This document shows, piece by piece, positions 23,563-31,743 of a stretch of DNA of 64,000 nt. The translations under genes and the position numbers were made by a program. Numbering within the stretch: position 1 is the stretch's first letter; every line of letters begins with the position of its first letter. The DNA is from Mesostigma viride (Eukaryota > Streptophyta > Mesostigmatophyceae > Mesostigmatales > Mesostigmataceae), in NCBI GenBank assembly GCA_009746045.1, contig RPFO01000584.1, positions 527,471 through 591,470 of the forward strand, read 5' to 3'. The notes under the pieces are model-generated. The model saw only the letters and a program-made list of their open reading frames with translations, ran no database searches and was not told where the DNA came from.

Positions 23563-25977
23563 GTGCGCATCATTTTTTTCGGGGAAATGGGTATATTTTA
23601 TTAGCCAATTATGGACCAAAGAGGTGAGAGGGGAAATGAGTATCAGCGAATCCTAATGAAGGTGGGCACACACACGTGTGGCGGTGACAGGTGAAAGGCT
23701 AATAGGGCGCGTTATTAGACCAGGGAAGCCATTGGACCTGAGTGATGTCGCCATGAGGCATACTGGTGAATACCTGATTACGGCCCAGTAGATCATGAAA
23801 AAGCTGGAGCGGGCTGGGCTTGTCGTTATTGGGCCCTGGGTCCCACACCCTGTGTTGTTCCTGAGCTAACAGCCAGTAGCGGCGCATAGCCGCATTCCAT
23901 AGGTATATAAAGCGCCGGACTACGCCGCCGCGGGTATACTCCTCGCGGACCTTAAAGACTGTCTCGTTGCGTATGGTCCAGATCGCGTATAGCATAGTAG
24001 TGCGTAGCCATATCCATTCTGCTTGGGAAACTGAAAGCTCGGACCCTGGTGTGCCAGCAGTACCGAAAATGATGGTACGCACGCTGATTGGGAGAGTGGG
24101 TGGCGATGCCGTCCATGCGGCCCAGATGTTAATGAGCCACGTCCAAACCCCAGGGAGATTACAGTAAAGAAACCTGTGCTCAATGGTTTCACTAGGGTGC
24201 GTGCACAGGCATGATGCATCATGACCAAAACGCTCGTGGAGCATGGCGCAGACCCCTATCGCCCTATGCATCAAAAGGTGTTGTACATCAGTGGCCCTGC
24301 GGTCCACGAGAGGGTGGTCTACCGCCAGGGTAATCATCTTAACCCAAGTGTAGCCCGGCCAATGTATTCCCCAGCGGGCTCGGCCCGGGTGGGGCTGATG
24401 GTACATATGCAACAAGATATCATAACCCCAATCTGCGGTGTACTCAAAGATACATTTGCTGGTTCTGATGTCCCCCTTGGTTAAGACCCATCCAAATTCA
24501 ACCGGGTCCAGATGTAGTAGATCGAGCCGTGTGTTGCCCACGTGTAGCCATGTAATGCTCTCAACCGGGGATAATGGGTCCGGCTGGATCATGCAAGATC
24601 TTGGCACAGACCATGGGACTACGCGTATGCGGTGACACTGGGAAGCTGGCGTGTACGCATATAAGGTGGATAGTTGATACAGACACCCATTGTGGCCAGA
24701 AATAGCGTCCAGCAGTTGTAGTTGGAGCCCCTCAGGTGGCAGAACCGTCACGACTAAACCCTTGCACGCAGGCGTGACTCCGTCGGCGTAGAAGCTAACC
24801 CAGTCGCCGGTTATAATTGGCTTGCGTGGGGCAGTCATCAATGCATGCCACGCCGCTGGTATCGCACTTATAAGAGTTTGCCACGCTTGCAGGGAGGGCA
24901 TGTGGGAGACCCAAGTGCTGACCTCGTCGTAGCTGAGCCGTCGGTACGCAGCGCCGTGCCCCAGGTAGAGGTCCAGCACCCTGACAATCGGCGGTGACGC
25001 GCGCAGAAAGCCATCATACGGGTTGTGTCCGTGGAGAGTGCCCAGGGGCTTGTTAGTAGCGTCTGTGATTAAGTCATTAAAAAAGAGTGGCTGCCGTGCC
25101 ACCTCCTCTCTAGTAGTAGGAAAGACTAGGCGACCCGGCTTGAGCTTATTGTAACCTGTCCATATGCGCTGCCAATACCATGGGAGTCCTTTGTACGAAA
25201 TAAGGGTGCTGCCCAGTATGCCCGCCCCCAGTTGCCACGAGGTGCCACTAGCATGGGTGGAAAGAGAGGCTAGCGTTTCACGTGCAAGCATGCAGCCAGG
25301 GTGTGTGTTAACGCCCATAAAAACGGATATCACTTGTTTAGCATACAGCGACCACAGACGCCATTGTATGTTGTGGAGCCCGAGGCCCCCGTGCACCCAT
25401 GACATGAAGGACATCTCTCTGTTGATCCATCCGTGGACCGTGTGGGAGATTAAGCCTTTCTGTTTCCAGACAAAATTGCTGCCAAGGCGTTGGATGAGCT
25501 GTGTGGTGGCATCATTGGGTGGGTGTGCTTGGCAATAATACAAGACCTTAGAGAACAACAGTTGGTTGACGATCAGGGTTCGCCCTCGTAGGCTCATGCG
25601 GTGGACGGCCCCCCAGCGCCCTGCGGTAAGGAGAACGCCTGCAAGCTTGCCCACGTGGTTGGTTTCATCATACATGAAAGAACGTTGTTCAGCCAAGCGT
25701 CCCTTGGGTGTGCAGCCGATGGGACAATTGTGCAAAAGGTGGTGATCCCCCGGCTTGACCCAGGTCACAGCCAGGTTGGGGAGGGCGTAGCGTAGGGTGT
25801 TGGTTTTGCCGATATGCAGTCCCGTGGACTTGAGCACATTGCATCGTTGTTGTGTGGCAACAGAATAGGTAGTGATATTATCCATGACAGCATGCACTTC
25901 AGGCAGAGAGATACAAACATTTGTTGTGTCATCCACATAAGCCGTTTGGAATGTGCGCAAAAAATGTGCGCATCATT
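23560..25977 (-). mobile_element. Young 5'-truncated LINE with 15-bp target duplication
   Basis: The direct repeat AATGTGCGCATCATT occurs at 23560-23574 and 25963-25977. Between them (23575-25962) lies a LINE 3' fragment on the - strand, whose poly-A tail appears as T's directly after 23574. It is cut at the RT catalytic motif at its 5' side. Target duplication, tail and 5' truncation together are the standard mark of target-primed reverse transcription. The unbroken frame means the insertion is recent. Confidence 0.9.
23699..25960 (-). CDS. LINE ORF2 C-terminal fragment: end of reverse transcriptase and CHC region (partial)
   Basis: A 753-codon open frame with no internal stop and no true start ATG, because the 5' end is truncated. 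It opens at RT motif C as AYVDDTTNV. It continues with LKSTGLHIGKTNT, the conserved LSLRGRTLIVNQLLFSK-like segment (here MSLRGRTLIVNQLLFSKV), and VHGGLGLHNIQWRLWSLYAK, which is typical of L1-type elements. The last third has the Cys/His cluster CLCTHPSETIEHRFLYC, similar to the CCHC region after RT in L1 ORF2. It ends WLPWSNNAPY. It cannot act alone, because RT motifs A and B and the endonuclease are missing. Confidence 0.88.
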   Translation of the reverse strand: MRTFQTAYVDDTTNVCISLPEVHAVMDNITTYSVATQQRCNVLKSTGLHIGKTNTLRYALPNLAVTWVKPGDHHLLHNCPIGCTPKGRLAEQRSFMYDETNHVGKLAGVLLTAGRWGAVHRMSLRGRTLIVNQLLFSKVLYYCQAHPPNDATTQLIQRLGSNFVWKQKGLISHTVHGWINREMSFMSWVHGGLGLHNIQWRLWSLYAKQVISVFMGVNTHPGCMLARETLASLSTHASGTSWQLGAGILGSTLISYKGLPWYWQRIWTGYNKLKPGRLVFPTTREEVARQPLFFNDLITDATNKPLGTLHGHNPYDGFLRASPPIVRVLDLYLGHGAAYRRLSYDEVSTWVSHMPSLQAWQTLISAIPAAWHALMTAPRKPIITGDWVSFYADGVTPACKGLVVTVLPPEGLQLQLLDAISGHNGCLYQLSTLYAYTPASQCHRIRVVPWSVPRSCMIQPDPLSPVESITWLHVGNTRLDLLHLDPVEFGWVLTKGDIRTSKCIFEYTADWGYDILLHMYHQPHPGRARWGIHWPGYTWVKMITLAVDHPLVDRRATDVQHLLMHRAIGVCAMLHERFGHDASCLCTHPSETIEHRFLYCNLPGVWTWLINIWAAWTASPPTLPISVRTIIFGTAGTPGSELSVSQAEWIWLRTTMLYAIWTIRNETVFKVREEYTRGGVVRRFIYLWNAAMRRYWLLAQEQHRVWDPGPNNDKPSPLQLFHDLLGRNQVFTSMPHGDITQVQWLPWSNNAPY

Positions 25978-26193
25978 AGATGTTGCGCGACTGCGGCTAT
26001 AGCATTTTTCTGACGCCGCTCATTTCAGTTCGGTTGATTCTTCGCGCCGGTCAGCCAAGGAGTGACATACTTCACGTCGGGGTGTATCTTTAGTTGCGAT
26101 ACCACGCGTTTGCCGTTTCGCAACTTTTCGTCCAAATCGGTCCTCGCAAGAATCGCAACAAAAGTGTTTTTTGGTCCTCCTGGAAAGTTGCGT

Positions 26194-26231
26194 AGTTGCG
26201 ATTCTTGTTGCGATACTGCGGGTGACCCCTG
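26194..26231 (-). repeat. Right 38-bp terminal inverted repeat
   Basis: Starts AGTTGCGATTCTTGTTGCGA and ends GGGTGACCCCTG. It is an exact reverse complement of 20404-20441. Confidence 0.95.
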
Positions 26232-26910
26232 AGGCGAGAGACAAGTGCAGCATGCGTTTCCGAAGCCTGCGCCGCGGTGTGTAGCGCCGTGAACTGGGGT
26301 TGTAGCTTGTGGACGACCTTGGTTTCCACGTTGGAGACCCGGGCTTCCACCGTGTTGAGCGTGGTGTTCAGCGATGTCAGCTTCTCGGCCAGCGGCCAGG
26401 TCACGTGCTCCTCCAGCACTGCGCGGATGTCATCCTTGCAGAGGGAGGGAGCCGATGGGGCAGCCGGCTGTGCGAGGCTGGCGTTGATCGCTCGGGTGAT
26501 GTCGCCGACGCAGCGCTGGTAGTGGCTGGTCAAGATAAACAGGCGTTGCATGGCTTCAATGGTTCGTCAAACTGGTAGAGCCAGGACGTGTCGCGGTAGT
26601 CGATAGCCGCCCCCCCCTTCATGGTCACGAAGAGCTTCCGTTCCTGTACGAGGAACTCGAGAACCTCGACGCATTCCTGCGGCGACAGTCTCTGCCACTC
26701 GACGAGGGATGAGAACATTCCGTCGCCGGGCAAGTATTGGCTCCATTTGTGGCGATCGTGGCATGGTTTCTTGGGTTCAGGCGAGGCGCTTGGCGAGGGT
26801 TTGGCGGGTAAGCCTGTCGGCTGAACAATTATGGCGAGGGCGAGAGGGTTGGGCTGGGCGCTGGCAAGCTGTGCCTTTTCCAGCCCTCGTTTTGCTTTGG
26901 TAGTCGTCAT

Positions 26911-27686
26911 AGCTGGTCACGTGCGTAACTTTGGCGATACTGCGTTTCAGCCGTAACCGATTATACTGGCGTGTGCGTCTGAAAAAAGCGCATCGAATGC
27001 AAATGGTCTGACCGAATTTGGGGCTCAGACGCAAAAGATCTGAGCTCCGCCGTCAGCCATACCGCCGTCAGGTCAGCCATACCTCCGGGATATGTGCTAC
27101 ATGTACTCCCAACGGAGTAATGTTACTAATTAATTTAATTAATTAATGATCTCCCAACGGAGACATGTTATAATTAAATTTTAATTTAATTTAAGGCTAC
27201 ACATTTACATCTCCATTCATATTCATCATCGATCCTGAATTAACGACTCGAAATTAAACCCGGACAAGATAACGGCAGGCTCGATCAGCTATACCATGGT
27301 CCGGATTCTCCCGATTTCTAGCTGGCCTGCGCCAGCTGGTTGTCTCCTTGACATACAGACATGTTGTCTCACTATGTATTGCATGGATTTTGTGTTTTTG
27401 TGTTGAGGGTACTGTTTTGTGTATTCTCAGCACGGAACACTTTGGGCATAGTCAATTACTAATTATTAATTAAGTGAATGCGGCCCCATTGGGAGCCAGG
27501 AAGAGAACATTTGTCTAGCCCCTCCATGAAGGGCTTCCTACATGCAGGCAGCCACGCGGCTTCCGCGATCTTAACACGCCTTCTCAAACGATGACTCTAG
27601 TCGACTTACACGATCGACGATTGGAACGCCAAGCGTCCAGGAATAGTTGTCTCACTAATCACATTAACAATAAAATTAAAATAACT
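26911..27686. other. Non-coding with AT-tetranucleotide repeats
   Basis: 27087-27200 holds GGATATGTGCTACATGTACT, then TTAATTTAATTAATTAATGA and a second TAATTAAATTTTAATTTAATTT. The first part matches 51959-52020. No gene is supported in the rest. Confidence 0.5.
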
Positions 27687-28048
27687 TGAAGGCAGTCATC
27701 ATGTGCAGCTACAGCTGCACTGCGACGCCCAGGACTTCACCCAGATTGGCTGCGCTGGCCTCAGGAGCCTCCTGCATGAGCGCAGACGGGCAGCTACAGC
27801 AGCTGCAGCATCCTCGCAGAGCGGCACCTCCCCCAGCACGGACTCCATCCGAGCTGTGCACAGTGGCGGAGCAGCTGGCGCCGATGGCTGAGCAGCTCGC
27901 CGCCCTGAACGCGCCTGACGGCCTGGCCACCCAACGCATGCACTCTCGGCCAAGGTCAACAACACTGAAGCCAGAGTCAGAGTTCTAAGAGCTAGATCTT
28001 TACCACAGTTTATTGCGTAGTCCGGCGGCATCCACCACAACTTGTTCT
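27687..28048. other. Short Ala/Ser/Pro-coding open frames, unassigned
   Basis: Overlapping short open frames on both strands have no recognisable domain. The GC-rich composition explains them without a gene. Confidence 0.4.
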
Positions 28049-29250
28049 TCAACTTCCCTCCGTTCTCCCCCTCAGCAAAAAACTTAAATGCGACGTCCCT
28101 TCACTTGGTGTCGTATCCAGACATGCCTGCCCATGAAGCATGACGTCTTCTAACTTGGCATACATTGGCGTAGCCGTATCCTTGTTCCCTGCCTGCATAC
28201 TGGCTGAAGTCCACCCATCAGACCAAAAGGCCCCTGGTGCTCCGAGCCCCACTTCCCCGTCCATAAGTCTCATTTCCAACGTGGGCTTCTCATCATCCTC
28301 ATCGCCCGCCTGACTGTCTTCCGCCCCCTTAGGCTCCTCGCCTCCGGAAGTGTCAGCATGTACAGCCACTGGTCCGAAGCCCACCGCCACATTTGCCAAG
28401 CGAAGTAACTGCTCCACATCCTCCTTACCTGCGCGCAAACCGATCATGTCATCGACGCATGACTTAAAATCGAGTTAGTAGAAATCGGATTGCCAACCGT
28501 AAGAAATCAAAACAGTCGACATACCAGAATTCACTCGCAGATTTTTTCTTACCCTTTTTGGCCTTAATTTCCTTCGACCTCTGCTCGCAGGTAGACCCCG
28601 TCTGGGTGTGAGGGGCAGGCGGGGCAGGTTGGGCAGGCTCGGCAACCTTGGCAGTCTTCGCGGGCTTGGGTAACTTCTTGGAAGCCATGCGCTCCTCCCC
28701 CCCGTCCTCCTCCTCTCCGCCTCCATCCTCCTCCTCCTTCTCCTCCTCATCGTCCGACTCTGAATCTGAAAGCACAACTGGGTTTCGACGCCGTTTCTGA
28801 GGCAGGGCAGGCTTGGCAGCCTTCCCCCCCTTGGCCGATTTCTTGGAAGCAACGTGCTCCGCAGCCTCCTCCTCGTGCTCATCGTCCGACTCCGCCTGTT
28901 GCGCAAGTGGCTTTCGAAGCTGCTTCTTCGGTACCTAAGAAACGGGCTGAGTGAGGCGGCGGGGCAGGCTTGGCAGCCTTCCCACCCTTGGCCGATTTCT
29001 TGGAAGCAACGTGCTGCTCCTCCTCCTCCTCCTCATCGTCCGACTCCGCCTGTTGCGCAAGTGGCTTTCGAAGCTGCTTCTTCGGTACCTGAGAAACGGG
29101 CTGAAGCGGCGGGGCAGGCTTGGTATAGCCTTCCCACCCTTGGCCGATTTCTTGGAAGCAACGTGCTGCTCCTCAGGACTCCTCCTCCTCCTCATCGTCC
29201 GACTCCGCCTGTTGCGCAAGTGGCTTTCGAAGCTGCTTCTTCGGAGTTGA
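28049..29250 (-). pseudogene. Lys/Pro- and Glu-rich repeat protein, decayed
   Basis: On the - strand, three tandem units of about 140 bp (about 29245-28800) each encode text like PKKQLRKPLAQQAESDDEEE followed by HVASKKSAKGGKAAKPAPP. A fourth, more diverged unit reads RRRNPVVLSDSESDDEEE and MASKKLPKPAKTAKVAEP. Indels between units change the frame. Alternating acidic and basic Pro/Ala segments recall nucleolar or chromatin proteins, but I do not recognise a family. Downstream, SCVDDMIGLRAGKEDVEQ starts the last segment (28476-28049). Between them lie GTATGT near 28525 and TACTAAC near 28485, like a small intron, but the phases do not match. Confidence 0.45.
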
Positions 29251-29471
29251 GTAACTCTAGAGCCCTAGGTGATCTGGCTCTAAGTAATTCCCCATGTCCG
29301 TCCGCACGCCTTCCGCTATAGCGTCCGTAAGGCCGCCGGCTATTATCCGGCGGTCCGATGCGGTCGACCGGTCTAAGGGCGGCGCCTAGGGCCGGCGCCA
29401 CCTACTAGGCCCCAGTCCGGGGCCTTATCCGGGTCGGTACGGACAGCTACAGTAGCCTGTCCCACGGTTAC
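29251..29471. other. Left flank of the copia element
   Basis: GC-rich unique sequence with small palindromic pieces. No gene is seen. GTTAC at 29467-29471 is the left target duplication of the copia element. Confidence 0.6.
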
Positions 29472-29953
29472 AGTTGGTTGGAGACCCATCTAGGGTCCAC
29501 ATGGGTCCTCAGAGATAGAGGATCTTGTACAGATTACTACAATATACTTTATTGTAGTATTGGGCCAATGGCTGTACTTCACTAGTACTCGCCAATGGGA
29601 TAACGCCACGTAGAATATGTGGGCGTCTCCCAGGCCTCCACGTCACCGGCTGGTCAAGGGCCGGTGTAGTACTGTCAATAGGACTGAGCCGACTATCGGC
29701 CTATTATGTATGCGCATCTGCCTTGGTACCTCCTAGAGGATTCTAGAAGTATCTAACACGCGGCATGCACTGAACTACACGGAATGCATGTCCACGTAGG
29801 ATATTCAGCAAGACTGATGAAGGTGCCAAGCGCAATAGAATATATGCGCAACGAAGACGAATTATGCAGCAACGACAATAACGTATGAGAACAATAATCA
29901 CAACGTTCATTTCATGCTTTCTGATTTACATCGCATTCCATTTATTTGCAACT
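29472..29953 (+). repeat. 5' LTR of the copia element
   Basis: Begins AGTTGGTTGGAGACCC and ends TTTATTTGCAACT, so the ends are short inverted repeats (AGTTG/CAACT) and not TG/CA. It contains the short repeat ATACTTTATTGTAGTAT. Confidence 0.95.
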
Positions 29954-30992
29954 TGTATTCATTGCAATGTCTTCGGACGACAATCTTTCAGAGCAGAGGT
30001 CTGGCCCTGGTGAGCACGGACCGGCTCAATTTTCTGTCGACCCTGGCCCAGGCGAGCACAGGGATGACAATAAGAATATGTCCGACCAGCCCCGGGAGGA
30101 GGGCTGCGGGCAGGGAAGTACTAGTAGTGACAACCAGCGTGCGCGTGATAAAGTGCTTCGGCGGGAGACCTTGCTTCAAGAGGCGAAGCTGCTGTCGGCA
30201 ATCAAGAAATGGGTTCCAGCCCCGCTGGTGCCTGGTGCTATTCAAGCAGACCGGGATCGCTTTGTAAGCTCTCTTGGGCCGTTTTTCCGCAGGCTCGCGG
30301 GCAACCGAGACATCATTCCGGACTGGCTGGAGTTTCTTCGTGGAACCCCGCTGGGAGACCGCGAGAAAAACCACCCAGAGTGGATTTCGCTGCTGGATAG
30401 AGCACAGCGTCTGCGGTGGTCGCCGTTCGAGTTTCTGCGCCGAGCGAGGGAGACTTTTCTTCGTTCTATCACTGCCAAAACCTGCGACGAGATCGAGGAA
30501 TTTGTAGATGCAAAGCCGAAGCCCGGGCAGACCATCATCGAGCACCTCAACTCTTACTACGACATGCTGGAGAAGCAGGGGCTCCGGTGGCCTGACGAGG
30601 CGGTGAATCTCCGATGGATCCAAAACTGCGCTCTGTCCGAATCCGAGAAGCGGAATTTGGTCGCCAACTGCCGCGGTTACCTGTGCGACACTCACCGATG
30701 CAGAGCTCACCTCAAGGAGCTCCTGACGAATCAAACCCGTGTTTCCAGAGAAGGAGGTGCCGCGGAGGTGCCTCGTGTCGCCATGGTGATGGAGCAGCAA
30801 CGGGAAATCTTCTGCTACAACTGCGGGCAGCCCGGGCACACACGCCGCGCATGTAAGGGTAAGGTTGTCGCTAATTCTGAGTCCTTCCCTCCCTGCACTT
30901 TCTGTAATAGGACTAACCATCTGGCTAAGGATTGCTACTTTCGCAAGTGCAAGTCTTGTGGCAATTCTGGACATGATGCGTCTGCCTGCAGG

Positions 30993-31481
30993 CCGGGCCC
31001 ACTTCAAATGTTCCGCCGTCCAAGCCAAGTGTGTGACACTTTTTCGCTATTTTCGCAAAAAAAAAATAAAATTTCGCACGAGTTCGCGTGATTTTCGCGT
31101 GATTTTCGCAAAATTTTCACACATTTTCGCACGATTTCGCACGATTTCGCACAATTTTGCATGATTTCGCACAATTTCGCATGGATTTCAACCAAGGGTC
31201 GTTTTGGGGAGTGACGTTTGACAAAATTTCGCATGAATTCACACACGTTGTGCACATCAAAATTTTTTACCGTCGACATTTTTCACATGAAATTTCGCAC
31301 AATTTCAGCAAATTTCGCACAAATTCGCACGATTTCAGCAAATTTCACACGATTTCAGCAAATTTCGCACAATTTCGCACGATTTCGCACGACGAATCAC
31401 TCTGCAGAGTGACGATCGTCGAAAAAGTCAAAAAAACGACCAAAAGTGTCACACTTTTCGGAACATTTGAAGTGGGCCCGG
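30993..31481. mobile_element. 489-bp MITE in copia gag with 8-bp target duplication
   Basis: CCTGCAGG flanks it on both sides (30985-30992 and 31482-31489). The ends are inverted repeats starting CCGGGCCCACTTCAAATGTT, with a second paired block GTGTGACACTTTT. The interior is an AT-rich array of TTTCGCAC/ATTTCGCACGA units. An 8-bp duplication fits the hAT or P groups. The target is itself a palindrome. It has no coding capacity. Confidence 0.88.
31060..31400 (+). repeat. TTTCGCAC short-unit array inside the MITE
   Basis: Irregular tandem units of about 10-11 bp, such as ATTTCGCACG, ATTTCGCACA and ATTTCAGCAA, nearly all in one orientation. Confidence 0.85.
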
Positions 31482-31743
31482 CCTGCAGGAGCAAGGCGGG
31501 CGCTGGACCCAAGGATACCCAGATGGAGGTCCTCAAGCTGCTGCAGCAGATCTCCCAAGCCGTCAAGAGCGGTGCCCTTCGTGGTGGCGACGCTTCTCAG
31601 CCGCGTGGTGGTGACGCTTCCCAGCCGCGTGGTGGTGATGCTTCTCAGCCGCGGGGTGGCAATACCTCTCGTGGCCGCAAGAGGAAGCAGCAGCAGAAAA
31701 ACTAGATGATCCTCTCTGTTTATATAACCCCTACAGCGTCCTT

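Larger units (their letters stand above)
20404..26231. mobile_element. 5,828-bp TIR element (hAT-like termini) without visible target duplication
   Basis: A perfect 38-bp inverted repeat bounds it, at 20404-20441 and 26194-26231, starting CAGGGGTCACCCGCAGTATC. Just inside both ends are many ATCGCAAC/GCAACT motifs, like transposase-binding subterminal repeats. The CAGGG start suggests hAT, but the flanks (CTGGTTA left, AGGCGAG right) show no 8-bp duplication. Removing exactly 5,828 bp restores the interrupted ORF1 frame. No transposase was recognised, so it is probably non-autonomous. It carries a 43-bp minisatellite and a nested LINE. Confidence 0.75.
19708..26910 (-). pseudogene. Second LINE ORF1-like gene, split by a 5.8-kb insertion
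   Basis: Reading on the - strand, the first part is 26910 to 26232 and the second is 20403 to 19708. Part one starts MTTTKAKRGLEKAQLAS, has YRDTSWLYQFDEP, shifts frame near 26550, and continues MQRLFILTSHYQRCVGDITR into a coiled coil ending HAALVSRL. Part two continues in the same frame with NQVEGKCGVLLKKLEAITAH. After one more frameshift near 20335 it reaches an RRM-like core: ECRVVLRRFPQKPG, GCHRLPHSRDK and TLDDDLTPAQQQQRRDLW. It resembles LINE ORF1 RNA-binding proteins, and no ORF2 follows. The two frameshifts and the insertion make it inactive. Confidence 0.65.
29967..31705 (+). pseudogene. copia gag, interrupted by a MITE
   Basis: Gag forms the virus-like particle and binds element RNA. 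It starts MSSDDNLSEQRSGPGEHGP, only 13 bp after the LTR. Residues about 120-260 form the helical capsid-like region with WLEFLRGTPLGDREKNHPEW and IIEHLNSYYDMLEKQGLRWP. Three Cys/His knuckles follow: CYNCGQPGHTRRAC, CTFCNRTNHLAKDC and CKSCGNSGHDASAC. The frame is broken right after the third by the insertion 30993-31481. It resumes SKAGAGPKDTQ, then three GGDASQPR repeats and the basic end RGRKRKQQQKN. Deleting 497 bp (MITE plus one target copy) joins both parts in frame. Confidence 0.88.
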
